DNA from: Protula sp. h YS-2021
Lineage: Eukaryota; Annelida; Polychaeta; Sabellida; Serpulidae
Reading direction: 5' to 3'
Length of the DNA: 64,000 nt
Assembly (NCBI GenBank): GCA_949752745.1
Contig: OX457026.1
Span: 36,746,723-36,810,722 of the forward strand
The notes beneath the pieces are model-generated. The model was given only the letters and a program-made list of their open reading frames with translations. It did not search any database and was not told where the DNA came from. The position numbers were made by a program, and so were the translations under genes. Positions 11,881 through 25,400 of the stretch are shown piece after piece (position 1 is the stretch's first letter; every line of letters begins with the position of its first letter).

Positions 11881-13434
11881 TACACACTATTCTACAATAT
11901 TTTATTCTGTTTTTTGCATCTAAAATAATAAATTACTACTATTTTTCTACCTTTAAACTGTCAATATCAACATTTTTTCTGCCCATTTTATGCTATCTTA
12001 CTTGATTGCAATCGTATTTAATTGAATAACCGTTAAAACTTTGCCAGCTTTGTAACCTGACTTGAGTTGCATGAATTATCAAAAACGTATGAGTTCATAT
12101 TCTCAAACACTGAAAAAAAAACAGGCGTGAGGGGTTCATACAAATAAAGGTGAAATAGCTGATGAACACGCGAGATGAACCTGTTCTATAGGTTCATCAG
12201 TTCAGCATTTTCTTGTTTTGCTTGGTCCATCATAACGTGTTTAATTTCTTGAGATGCGCATCGTCGTATAACACCGACAACTATCACGTTTGACGGATTA
12301 ATCTATACAGCATGCAGCACCATAATCATTAAAAATTGGATCTTTTGATCGTTACCTAGATGCACGCAAGGGGCTCCTCATGCCTAAAATATAATAAATT
12401 CTTATGGATTCTAACGTTTCATCCAGAAGTACACTGTACTTGTTTAATTTATTTAAACATAACCCTGATCATGAGTGTAATATAAAAAACATTTCCTTCT
12501 TCAGCAGAGTATATTAATTTGGAACACAACAAGCTGTGCATTGAGATGAGCAATTATCTTCTGCAATGCGCAGCAAATTCCCAAGACATTCTTTTTGCTG
12601 TCATGATTATAGGATATCACCATAACAATACTACTAAGCGCATAGGATATGAAAATGAGTCACGGTCTTAATTAAACTTCCGGATTTCTTGAAAGTCTTG
12701 GATACCGGAAATTGTTTATTAAAGAAAAAGAACGTCATTTACCCAACCTTGACCAGACGCCTGTTTTGGCACGATGCATGCGTGCACCAGCTTGTTTTAT
12801 GAAATGCGAAACAAGTGTGCTGAATCCTGAATGAAGATATATAAAGAATTCCCATCACAACAATGTGCTATGTCTGAGGACTTGTTTTCACTTCAAGATC
12901 GAAACCTCATTAATGACGTTTGAAAGTTGCATGGGTGTCGGATTCATGACAGGATCACTTTTTGCATGTTTTTTTCGAGTTCAAGATCAGGCCAGGGTTC
13001 ATACTCACTTTTGAAAATGGGCGTTTTTGTACCCTAATGTTTCGAAAACTGTGCGTGAATGCGGAAAAATGGGGGTTCGATCACTTCACAAGTAAAATGT
13101 ATAAAACATTCACCGAACATCTCAGGACCATTAGCAGTGGTCAACATGTACGCAAGTAAAAGAAAAAATACAAATAAATCGATCATTTCTTATTTATTTT
13201 AACTCTTTGTAATAGAAAGCAAACACAATAATACAAGAACATTAATACTACTCCGTTACAGTAACAGTTTTGAATCCACTAAACGAAACACCTTGCAATG
13301 GTTGCAGTAAGAATACTAATTCAAAAATTCTGAATTCAGTCAATCGCCCTGTAGTAACATCTTAACTAAAGAGAAATAAATTTCACAAATTTTGTGTGAA
13401 AGCTAGAATTCTTCTTTTGTGTACCGTACACATT
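11881..13434. other. Gene-free AT-rich stretch
   Basis: No supported gene. There is a short local repeat of GATGAAC/GGTTCATC words around 12155-12205 and nothing else distinctive. Confidence 0.5.
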
Positions 13435-15570
13435 TTACTTAAACTTACTTCTGTAGGTTCGCATAAATACTTTTCGTGAATGAGAAAGTAAAGACTGTTC
13501 ATCAAACGTTTTTGACGACGTAACACTTCTTATCAACATCTTGTTTGAAACCGACTGGGAGGAAAATTTGTTTGTTAATTTACCATGAATAATATTTTGT
13601 TGAGAGAAACCCCGTTCACAGGGAACACTTGTAAGAGGGGTAACCTGTAGTATGCAAGCCAGTTTTGCAAAATTTGGAAACATTTCCTGATAGTCGGTCA
13701 TTACTTTTAAGCAAAACGTTCTTAGTTGGTCATTTCTACTGTTATTTACCAGATATCTGAAGTTAAGAAAAGAATTTGTGGTATCCTCAGCGCTGATTAC
13801 TGCCTTTTCGCCTCATGCAAAAGCCTTCAAAATCTGTTCCATTGCCTCGCTTCTGTGATTTTCTAATACCATCACTATCGACCGGCAGAAGCTTTGGATT
13901 CAAAATTAAATTGAGATCCTTCAAACTTTTCATGTTGTTGTCTGGAAATCTTTTATGAAATTCGTCTAACAAATTTGATATGAACTCGTCTTTGACTTGG
14001 ACAACATTATTTAAGATTTACTCAGTAAATTTTAGTTTGATACCGAGGTATTCACCATCATTACCACACTGATTAACTACCTCTTCATATGGAGGCAGAA
14101 ACCTGTTATTTCGAAAATCGGATAGTTGTAGGGTGGTAACGCTAAGCATGGTTAGCGTCTGTTCAATAGCTATTTGGAATGTCAGTCACAGGAACCAGAA
14201 ATTTCGGGTTCTTTATTTTTTTAGCAACCCGTTCGAGTTTGGTTTGCTGTCATCCGTTCAGCTAGAAGCCTCATGGTCTAAATCTAAAACGGCTGCAGAC
14301 TAAGCTTTGACTATTGCTACAACAGCATCATTCAAGCTCAAACACCTTACATTTTGGGCTTCTTTAGTTTTCGAACATGTCCAACCATAATTTTTTGTAA
14401 CTCCTTTAGCTTGTTATATCTTACAGAACTGTACTTGTAAAAATTGAAAATGTTTATAACAGTCCCTTAAAAATCATTTATAACTTTGATTTTTTGGCTG
14501 CCCAATATGACGGTGTGCCGCACACCAGACATGAATTATACGCCGATTGACGTCGGACTTAAGCCTAACACCCACACCATTTTTTACCAACCGTAACATT
14601 TGCTCCGTCCGAGCCAAAGGCAATTAATTTTGAATGAAGGCAACCGACTGACTGGAAAAAGGTCACAATAGATTCACAAATGGTTTCGGCTTTCTCATCT
14701 CGCACTTTAATGTTAGCACAAAACATAATACGCACTTTTCTATCTTGAACTAATTTGCAAAAAATTACAAGTTTTTTGTTCACTGCAATGTCGGTTGACT
14801 CGTCAACCATTAATCCTATATATGGACTTTCGGCTATAGCTGCTCTCAGATCTGACTGGCAAAGATCAGCCATGCAGCTCTTGGATTCTTGACCGGCTTG
14901 ATGATGCCTGTAAGTACCAGGCTTTTCATCAAATACTTTAGCTCCATTCGACAACTTTAAGTCAATTAAACTTGCGAAGTGGCGATCGTCTATACCATGT
15001 TTAACCATAAAAAGAACATTTTCAGTTGAGCCTCTAAAATATTTGACATTTTTGAATGTACAATTGACGTGACCGCAGCCATATGTCTATGTTCTTTTAG
15101 AACTGCTTTTGCTTTTATGTGCTCTCCACAGCTAGAATGACGCACTAAAGTAGACCTCTGGTAATTCTGTGAACCTTTAATGAACGTATTTTTATCAGTA
15201 CATATTTCAGATTCAATACAAATTTTGCATTTCATGACAGGTGCATTAGAATTTTCTGTCTTGTCAACATCCAACCTGTCGAATTCGTTGATCCATGAAT
15301 TTTGAAACTTCGGATTTCTTTTCAAGATAAGAGGCTGCTCTGGCGCTTTACTGTTCGCAGGTGTAATGTCGTTAAGAGAAACATTTTCTGGTGGTTGCTT
15401 GTGAGTTTGAAGTCCCATCTGTATCGTGAGTGTTGCTTGCACCAGGTGACTTTTTTGGTGTTGCCCCGGTGTTGTCAGGTTTTGCATGATCATCGCTGCC
15501 ACATAATTTTACTTGCCGCAGGCAAGCATTAATTTCGAACTCTGGTTTGCACCAGCCCAGCAACAATTCA
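13435..15570 (-). pseudogene. Decayed hAT-superfamily transposase (ZNF862/KIAA1586-like)
   Basis: Read on the minus strand from 15570 down, the fragments lie in protein order. First comes a TTF-type/BED-like zinc-binding block (KCKICIES...NFQRSTLVRHSSC-like, around 15240-15130). Next is the DUF4371-like core (ESPYIGLMVDESTDIAVNKK and AFGSDGANV, 14840-14590). A weak middle follows (LNLILNPKLLP, about 13900). Last is the hAT C-terminal dimerisation motif (LTSVPCERGFS, about 13620). At least two frameshifts (near 15375 and 15000) and many stops between 14565 and 13975 break it. The domain order matches vertebrate and invertebrate domesticated and transposon hAT proteins. This copy is dead. Confidence 0.8.
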
Positions 15571-16545
15571 ACTGTACCCGTTAACTTTTTACATTTCCTG
15601 GTTGGAGCCCAAAGTGCAAATCAAGGTGAGGGATGATATTACCCTGTTATAAGAACATAAGATTTCATTGATATACATTTAGTTTATTTTTTTCCTCTAA
15701 ATTTTTCGGTTTGTTACTTTGTAACTGAAATTTAGATTTAATGTTGTTTACTTTCACTTTCATGGCTTTCGGCAGTCATTGGTTTCTTCACATAAGATAA
15801 AATGGTTGTCGTGGAGCCCTACCTTTTTACCATTTCATGTAAACCTGAAAATTGTTAAGTACTAAAAGTCATCCACTAACACTGTTTAAATGTTCCAATT
15901 TTAAATACAAAAATCAATAGTTACAATGTCGACCCAAGCTCCCCCCCCCCCCCAACCTCGTCACCGTCATCCCAGTCTCCGAAAGAGTCAATTTACTGAA
16001 TGGATATGCTTGTGGTGCGTGTATGCAGTGGTAACCCCTCCCCCAGCCCAACATCCAACACGTCATACCCGCCGCCCCACCCATATCTTTCACATATGAT
16101 GTGAACACATTGAAGTGGATTTGCTGAAGTCTTTTCAATGCCTTTCTAAGAAAAAATTAATCTTGTGGAATAATCTTGAAATATCTGTTCTATACTGCAC
16201 TAGTGTAATATTGCTCATAGTGCACTGGTGTAAACTCCCAGTACTGCTCTAACGTTCTCCTATGTAACACATCTTATAAGCGACGTTGTGCACCAAACAG
16301 TCATAAAGGTCAAACCTTCTTTTGGTCAAACATAAACCGTGCAAATGTGTTTTTTATCACAGAAATTTCTGTGCGTGACTCTGCCCTGATATATATCCTT
16401 AAATAGAAGTCTCCGTATATACTGTGCAACTGCAAATTAAAATCTAAGTAAAATGATCCTGTTATGAATCCGATTTCTAATATTGTCATCTTAATCAGAG
16501 CACCAATACCTCGGTTTCGTACAAAGAAGCATTATGTAGCCTGTA
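15571..16545. other. Gene-free stretch with a C13 run
   Basis: No supported gene. A poly-C run lies at 15941-15953. Confidence 0.5.
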
Positions 16546-17252
16546 CAGTAAAACTTCAGTAAACCGAATACCCATGAGACTGTGCTAATTTTTCCGGTTT
16601 AGCGAGGTGTCCGGTATATTGAAGGTCTCTTATTTTCCACACTTTAACACAACACAGTTACAATATTTTGGCTGCACAAAGGCATTATGCATTCCACACT
16701 TCAATTTTTTTCACGATTACAAATAACTTGAAACATGACTTGTTTGGAAGGGAGGTAGAATAAATACTTCCATCTCGGAAAAAACGCCCGATGGGAAAAT
16801 CCACCAAGAGAAAAGCATCCCTCCCCCAGATTTTTGCCACATCCATGGGTAAAACATACACTCTGTGAAGAGATTTGCTTCCCCACACCATGGAACTTAG
16901 TTTTTTAAGAAAGAATAAAATGTAGTTTTATAATGTAGTACTTCTGATAAAACTGACTTAACGACACTCACTGTGAGTACTTTTGGCACATCTAGATTCC
17001 AGTTAGGGTTTTCATTCACTGAATTTAGTCATAGCTAATCTCTCATGCAATCATTCAAACTATTATTACGACCTGCCCAGCTACGACCCCAGTTAGGTAA
17101 GGCCCTTGTAATAACCACCCCCCCCCCCCCAATATCAGGGTCTTATCTGAAGCACCCAGTCTAATAGCATTCTTTATACAGCAAAACTTGCATGTGGTAC
17201 CACGGCGTCCAAGATCCGGAATTGTGAGGTCTCTGGTTTACTAAGGTTTTTT
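16546..17252. mobile_element. Possible pogo/Tigger-like MITE
   Basis: The left end begins after TA with CAGTAAAACTTCAGTAAACC. The right end contains GGTTTACTAAGGTTTTTTAT, a decayed inverted counterpart. A CAGT-start and a TA target fit pogo-type elements. The right terminus is eroded, so the boundary is approximate. A C14 run sits inside at about 17117-17130. Confidence 0.4.
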
Positions 17253-17517
17253 ATCAGCGAACAATTATGTCCATTGACTGTAGTTGGACATGGAGTTTGG
17301 CAGAAACGTCGAATACTAAATGAAAACTGTTCTTCCTCTCCCACCCTTTTAACGAAATTGTAAATCCACGCAAACTACGTCGGGCCCCAAATTATCCCCG
17401 CTTTTTATCTGCGTTGATCATAATCATCATTTTCAGCAGCCGCAGCACATACACACTCATCATCCTCACCATTAGCACCATCGTCAGCAGCACACTTCAC
17501 AACAGCACCACACATAC

Positions 17518-17518
<1 letters not shown>

Positions 17519-17600
<82 letters not shown>

Positions 17601-17638
17601 CTACTACCACCACCACCACCACCACCACCACCACCATC

Positions 17639-17714
<76 letters not shown>

Positions 17715-17820
17715 CCACCACCACCACCTCCACAACCACCACCACCATTTCTACCACCACAACTACAACCACCACCACCATCACCACCACCACCAACCCA
17801 TCACCATCAACATCATCATT

Positions 17821-17884
<64 letters not shown>

Positions 17885-17892
17885 GCAGCATC
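17519..17892. repeat. Compound trinucleotide microsatellite (CAT, CAC, CAG)
   Basis: Pure CAT runs at about 17519-17600, 17653-17713 and 17824-17860 alternate with CAC/CCA-rich segments and end in about ten CAG units (17861-17890). Homopolymeric frames (poly-Ile, poly-Met, poly-Ser, poly-Asp) are translations of the repeat. Confidence 0.95.
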
Positions 17893-19586
17893 ATAATCAT
17901 CACCACCACTATCTTCATCACCATTGTCATCATCGTAAACTAATTGATTTGAAAAATTCACAACACATATAACATGTACACCGTAGACCTTATCCGCGCA
18001 ATATTACTGAAAAACCTTAAAATTATGTTTTTTGCATCATTTTTCTAGAATAAATTTCCAGTTCTACACCCGTTGGAGCCTGAGTAACCGCACATGTAGC
18101 AAAGGTGTGCGAAATGCAAAGCAGAACAATGTGCGCGGAGGCAATAGCACTTCACAGTTACATCTTGTGACAGGTCCAGGGGAACTTTTCGCCCTGGGGT
18201 GGGAAGGGGGCACTATTTGCCCTTAACAGATACCCCACCTTGGTATGCCACTCACTCTCGGTGGACATGACTGGACAGGACGCACAAATGAAGAAGACAA
18301 AAAAAGAAAATAATCTTTGCATTAAAAAAAACTAAGGAAAATCGGTTGTACATAGGCTCGAAACAAAGTAATCACATAGTGAATGGTATTGGCGATGTTT
18401 GCTTAATTAAATCAACAACACTTCAGTATGAAACATTTGAATTACCAGAATCGTGTCTAATCATCTACTTCAGTTGACACTCTCTCGAGCACTATTTAGA
18501 GCATTGTTGACAGAGCACATTCTTGTATCCATTTGCTCTTGTTAACAAATTCTTTTGAAGTATGATTTAAACATAAGGAAATAAACATTTAGCCATGATA
18601 CTATAAAAATCATGTTTTTATTTTGGATTCTTTCTTAAAATAAGGATATTTCTTTATTAAAATGAAAATATACTTTTTTATTTTCCTCTTTGAAACTTTC
18701 GGATCAATAAGAAAGTATAGTTTGAACTTGTTAAGTCATAATTCACACGAATTCATACAATTTCAGAAATCAAGCTGTGGTAAATACGAACCTTATTAAG
18801 CCATATCAACAACAACGTTTAGCAAATGGACACCTATTTGTTCCTCCACACATGGTATATAAAATCTTTATAATAATAACGAACATAAGTTTTTAATGAA
18901 GTTTGACTCAACACGAAAATACAAAAGATATACAGGGACTCAAAAGAACTTCTACAAATCATTATTTACAAGAACAGTGAAAAAGGTGGTTAAGTCGGGC
19001 TTGCGCCATTAAGTTAGTGGTTTAGACAAGAATAAAAGTACATGCAAAGACGGAAAATCCTGCTTTTGACCAGAACGCAACTTCAGGTCAATAGACAAAA
19101 AGTCTTTAGTGGTTCTCAATGATGTTATTTTTCTAGGTGACAAACCATTTATAACAGAAAAAGAATGACATGCGACAATAAGGAATTGGTGTTGAATATT
19201 ATCTAACCATGGATTTATGGACGATTGATATGAATAATAACTTTATAAAACGTTCCTATTCTCTGCATTAGTGCATCATATGTGAATATTATTTACAAGC
19301 GAAAAGAGTAACAGTAAGTAATATAAAATGCATGTAAAATACTGCATCATGTAGTTAATGGTGCAATGCAGAGCAAAACAACTTCAAACGTTCTTAGGTA
19401 ACATCACCGCTTCTTTTCTGAGCCTTTGTGTCCAGGATAAAAATTTCGTGTTATAAGAACCACAAAAGGATTACGACTGCAGCAGACATCGACGGGGCGA
19501 AAAGCGTATTGTAAATATGAGCGGAGAAAGTGGCAGAGCTAAACCATCCTTGTCCGAGTAAGTAGGCTCATTGCTCAGATTAGCAA
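17893..19586. other. Gene-free stretch
   Basis: No supported gene. The sequence is AT-rich without clear repeats. Confidence 0.5.
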
Positions 19587-19617
<31 letters not shown>

Positions 19618-19618
19618 T
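19587..19618. repeat. AAT microsatellite
   Basis: About ten uninterrupted AAT units next to the ACGT-rich repeat block. Confidence 0.9.
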
Positions 19619-19639
19619 TGTTTCTCTTTCAAAATTTCA

Positions 19640-20380
19640 AGAACATTGATCCAGATTTTCGACCCGGAAATATTTTTAAGTCCATCCAACGTCGATTTGA
19701 GATTGCGACGTCGATTCGACCGAACTAAAGTACTAGACCAGTTGTGCTTTGGTTGTGACTGGCTGGGACTACAAAGCAACGTCTTACCAACGTCTTTGAT
19801 AAAGTTTGAATACACTTTCGGTAAGAATCGTTGCTTTTGCAAATTTCAATGCAAATTTCTCCGACGTATAAACAACGTATTTTGGGCAACGTTGAATAGA
19901 CTTCAGAAAATCGACGTTGTATAGATGTCGGAATTACAACTAAAAACAACATCCATGTATTATCGCTCACTGGAAAAAGTAGCATTGACAGGTCACTTTG
20001 AAAATAGACCAAAAAAATTTAAAAAAGACTGAGAAATTCAACGTTTTACCCCAACTGCTTTTGAAAAATGTTCATGGAAATCAACTTCATATATATCCTA
20101 CTTGACCGGATGATCCAAGGGTGGGGTTAGAGTGACGGATGGGTGACCGCACTATGATTATAGCTGTATTGACAGCGATACAAGATTAATATTTTCCCGA
20201 CGTCTATGTTATGTCGGAAGACCTTGTTTCGACTTCCATTTGCAACCTTTAAGCAAGATTGATTAGACGTCTGTCCAACGTCAGGAGGTAAACGTTGATT
20301 CAGCTTCCATAAATAAACCACACTCGACGTTCATCCGACGTCAGGTGCGACATCTAGACAACGTTGTCTAGCTTCACAAT
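19640..20380. repeat. ACGT-word interspersed repeat block
   Basis: AACGTT, GACGTC, CAACGTC and CGACGTT words recur every 15-40 bases at 19680-19925 and again at 20195-20375, with phrases such as TCCAACGTC, CAACGTTG and GTCGGA. The spacing is irregular but far above chance in this AT-rich sequence. Similar words return at 21325-21800. It looks like a decayed tandem or foldback repeat family, and I cannot name it. Confidence 0.55.
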
Positions 20381-21271
20381 GCTTAACGGGTACGATCACT
20401 TTTATTCGTTAAAAAAGAAAAAAAAAAAAGAATCTAACCAAATGTGGTCCAGACTTTTCAGCATTAACTTTTTTACCCGATATTCTCTATATTTTTTTAT
20501 TTATTTCTTGTTATATTTTAGTATATGCCTAGCAGATCCAAGCAAAGAAATGATAGAAAAACAAGGGTGTAGTTTTTTCGGACACGTGTTGCACCTTGCA
20601 TCATTTTAAACATGTTTAAATAGATTTTAAATGTTTATTTTGGCAAACTAAACAGATTAAGTCAAACGTATCCCTGAAATGAATCATTTAATAAAAGTAA
20701 TTTTAGTCGTTTAGTCATTTTATATATGCAGAATGTTATTTTTAGCGTCTGCTCGACTATCCCGTTCGAAAGAGACATTTAACCATGGAAAACAGGAGAA
20801 TATGTAGGTCTTATACAAATTGTAAAAATGACTAAATAACTAATTCATCTAGACTGCATCGAGACTCTCTTTACGCCGTTGTTATAAAACAGCTGACCTC
20901 TGATGGGATCTATCTGTTATGTATAAACACAGAGAGAATATGAGTTTTTTATAAGTGTTCTTTTCACGGAATGCCCAGTGGGTCTACGGAGTAAAAAGGC
21001 AGACCGAACCGATGTAGAGGTTGGTTGTTGAACTTATTTTAAAAAGGAGTTCCTCTCTATTTTATGAGTACCAGTTTCGTGAAATCCGCAGTGGGAGTAA
21101 AAAGATATGACACACAACAGATCGAACCGCCAAGAGGTTAGCTGTGGAACATCGCTCTTTATGCAGTCGCTCTTCATTGCCCCCTAAAAAAGAACAAACA
21201 AGGTGATGCAAACAGGATCTATGTTAGACATTAATTTTCTTCAACCCCCTATCACACTTCACTCTCTACCC

Positions 21272-21281
<10 letters not shown>

Positions 21282-21309
<28 letters not shown>
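21282..21309. repeat. CT dinucleotide microsatellite
   Basis: About 14 uninterrupted CT units. Confidence 0.9.
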
Positions 21310-21312
<3 letters not shown>

Positions 21313-21319
21313 ATAAAAA

Positions 21320-21810
21320 ACTCTCCAGTGACGTTTCGACGCCACGACAACGCATTGATTCGTCAGATACAAATCAGACTAGAATGTTAACAGGGACTTT
21401 TTATTTGTTTGATTTTTTTTTGTACATTGTACTACTTCTCGGAGACAGCGTTAAATAGACACCGTGGATTCCACGTTCTATGGACGCCTTAAAAGTGGCA
21501 AAAGCAGGGCCATGTTGCCCTCTTAGTAAAATGCCCTCTGGAAATAAAAGTTGTAAAGACTTCGGAAAACGACGTTCTATAAATCTCAAAGTCGGAAACA
21601 TATTCCAACGTTGTCGCAGCATTGCTCAACCGAAATTGAATCCATATCAGGTATTTCAGAAAAAAGACCAAAATCAGGAAGTAAAATCTAAAGATCTCGT
21701 ATTTTATTGAAAAATATACATGATAGTGACTTGGAACATTTTCTGCACAAGGGGCCCGGATGGTGGCAATTGAGTTTTGGGAATCTCCATCTCCGACGTC
21801 TACAACACAC
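21320..21810. repeat. Second ACGT-word repeat block
   Basis: It carries GTGACGTTTCGACG (21329), CGACGTTC (21570), CCAACGTTG (21605) and CCGACGTC (21793), the same vocabulary as 19640-20380. Boundaries are uncertain. Confidence 0.4.
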
Positions 21811-22439
21811 ACTTTCCTATGTTGATCTGCTTTTCTATTAACAGTTTTGTTACCAGCAATTGGAAATTATTCTGACTCAACAGTGAACATAATCACAAAC
21901 AAATATCCTCAGTCGGATAGAGACTTATACCTAACGTTTGTTCCTGATCTTACGTTCGTTTGATCCTCCTCGGGAAGTAAACCCTGGACAGAAAGTGTGA
22001 TGATATCACGAACAGAAAATTCAGAAGTAACAGACCCGTGCCCATCCCATGGCGCCCTTAGCTTTACTGTGTATTCAGGGTGGAATTTGCTCACTTGTTG
22101 TCTGGCAAATATCAGCAGATACCAAGAAGATTGTGCTTACATGCTCCATAAAAATGTCACTGAAAAATAACATTCCGTTGAATATTTTACCAGCTTGGCG
22201 AGCTTATGAAACAAATGTGCTGGTTGAGCTTGACTGTAATCGATATTTTGGAACTCCCAAAACTTTTAATTGAAATACAAACAGCTATCTAACTGAATTC
22301 CTTAACTCTTTCACTCTTATACAAGCGGTTCATCTTTTAATATTCGAAAACAAGAGGTAAGATGAACGTTTTCGCATTCATTGTCTCCATAAAGGCATCT
22401 ACAATTTACCTTTTTAGATATCTGCAATTCATTAAGAGA

Positions 22440-22486
22440 TATAAGAGATATATATATTAGTTATATATATATATAAATATATATTC
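22440..22486. repeat. TA-rich simple repeat
   Basis: Alternating TATATA runs interrupted by AGTTA and AAA. Confidence 0.8.
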
Positions 22487-22489
22487 CAA

Positions 22490-25400
22490 TTCTTTATAGT
22501 TATTTTAATCCACTAAGGGATGTCTATATATGCCCTTATTGGACCTTTATCTATTTATTAACACTTGGCAAGACGAAGTCTTGCAAAGAGTTATATGCTT
22601 TGGTATTAGGGCACCCGTGAGATTTTCATCGTTTTTTTTTAAATTACGGTTCTATAGCATCTGTAACATTGTAAGATCTACATTTAAATAGTTAAAGACA
22701 TCACTCAATACTTAGAGATTTACTCTATTAATTAGCTTGTGATATGCATCATTCAATTCTCCTTCCGATATTTACATATAGAAAGAAATCGAATCATATA
22801 CTGAAACAGTTAAGACTTTACACTGAAAGGGAGGTTTATTTGTTAGTCACCAAACTGATCAATTCATTTGAAAATTTGAACAGAGAACCTCAACATAATC
22901 TCTTTCAAATAATGTAAATTCATGACACCGTTATTTCCAAAACTCAACAAATACAACTGAAACAAACTAGAGGGTAATATGTTTGCCGTTTACATAATTT
23001 TTGTGCAGTACGGCCTAATTCAGTAAAGTTGTGCGCGAACCGTTTGCCTGTCGAAAAACACGACTTTTATCGCAAATGAACAGTTGTGAATGTCATTCCG
23101 ATTGTTTCGCGCCCCAAATAATTATGCTGCCGTCATCAAAGTAATACATCTTGCTGATACAAACCGAGGCGTAGCGTTCACTGTTGCATCTGCACATATG
23201 CTGGCATCATTCACGCTGTGGTCGTGAACCTGGATTCGAGGCAGAAACTAACATGTCCTCAATTACGAATTTTCCATGGACCTCCTTTGGTTGTGGTTGT
23301 TCGCCTAATGCATTCGATTTCGATGTCTTCAGTCATTAAGCAGTATTTCAATGTGCGGTCGATGCGCCCAGATTCCAGTTTCACGGAGGTCTAACAACTA
23401 TTTTTGCACTTATCGGCTGTATGTCCTCACGGAAGTCTTCGCTTCATTGCCGCACCACGAAAGCGATCACAGAGGTGTATTATTCGAATACGCCATTCCC
23501 GATGAGGAGTAGTAACGCGAGGATGAGGGTTCTTGGTCTATATTAGGTGTGTTCTGTGTCATAACGCCTCGGCAGTTTGAAAACATCAGTTTTACTGTAT
23601 TTAAAGTGTCAAGGCACCAATACTACTGCAGCACCAGTCTGTAACATGCCTATGGCTTGGTTGCGACAGTGCTGTGAATTTTAATATGCCCTCAGCTGAA
23701 TGCTAACTTTGCACTGGAAAGATCAAAAGAAAAATAAAATTTGAAAAAGGACTCACATCGATTGTGTATATATCAAAACTTTCATAAATTGGGTCAGATT
23801 CTATAGGTCAAAATTTAGTGAAAAACATTTTACTCTTTGAAGAAATACTCAAATTTAGGTGAAAGCTTTCTTTTGTCCTTCATTACAGATATATGTGCAT
23901 GAATTTCCTCAATACAATCAGAGATTACTTAAACCTCTCTATTCATTACGTCTACACCCCTTCACATGTTGAATGAATGTGAAAACAGTGTCTCTAGCTT
24001 GTGTAAATACGAAAATAACACTTGATCAAAAGTATTACATAACGTTTAAAACTCATTTTATTTAAAAAACAGTTAAAACTAGAAACAGATCTGTAGAACA
24101 GGCCATGCTTGAAAATATTGGCTCCCCGCCAGGTCTTTTGTAAATAATAAATAGAGATCGACTTTTATGGGCCAAAATCATCACCTCTTGCCTCTTGGAT
24201 TTCTGTTACCAGAAATAGTATTAAACCAATCCACTTGTTAGTGCATTCATTTAGCGTATATATGTACAAAATAATATAGTAATATTTAGCTACATTTTAT
24301 AAAAATCACAATATATGGGCAGATTTCGACAATATCTTAATTTAAGTTTGGATCAGTCATAATAAAAATGTCATGAGCTCTTCATCAACATGTAATAATA
24401 CATATAGTAGATTATTTCGTATTCGATTTGGGGTTGGGAAGCAAAAGTAGCACATTAAATCTTACCATGCCAAGATCATAGTTAGATATCTAATTATTTT
24501 TCTTCTGTCTTTGCTTCTTTGAATCCAATCACATAAGTTGCCAGTAAAAACAAGCACTTAACACGACTTTAACCCAAATTGAACAAGGTGTTTGGCTTTT
24601 GTTGTATTTGATTTTTGTTTAGGTTTTACTCCTGCTTCAAATAGTGTCCTCTTTATAACCTTAAAATGAAATATTGCTTGAAATATGTTAATTTCGGTGT
24701 CAAAAATTGTCTTTTGTGTTATTAAATCAAGTAAAAGACAAGATTTATATCTAAAAGAGAGCATAAATATATTCATTGAACGCCGAAAACAATTGATTCA
24801 AATTGAATAAATCTTCCAAAATTATCAAATTTTTTAGAATCACTTATTTAGCTAGGATAATAGATAAAGAACATCCAGCGATAGGTTTATCGAAATAGTG
24901 CTACCTTCTTGCAAGCAAAATGGAACGAATACTCCTATGTTATCTAATCTATTTGCCCATCTATTTGGATAAAATGAATATATACTGCGAAGAAATTGTT
25001 AATATTTTAAAGTAGTTAACAAACATTTAGATCAGCTAGCTAGTAATATTATATCTGGTATTATGTTTTAGTTAAGAAGAAAGAAAAATAACATAGTTTT
25101 AACATTTGTTTATATTATTTTATGTATTATATGTACATATATATTCGTGTCGAAAATATCAGTTTGTGCAATGACACTACAGTAACAAGGTTCCTATAGC
25201 GGACTGTAAAACAGCTATTTATGGGTTAAGAGTAATCGATAAAAGAAAATGTAGAATATGTAGACGTTCTATAGTAATAATACTGATACTTCTGTCGTAG
25301 CATGCGTTAGTCGGAAGATAATTCCATCCCCTTGGTTCCGCGATTACGACACACAGATACAAACATCTTTAACGGTATCGCGGTTGCACTAGTAAGAGTT

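Noticed and set aside
17414..17961. Poly-Ile/Thr/Ser and poly-Asp/Met/Val frames
   Set aside because: Simple-sequence translation of the CAT/CAC/CAG microsatellite.
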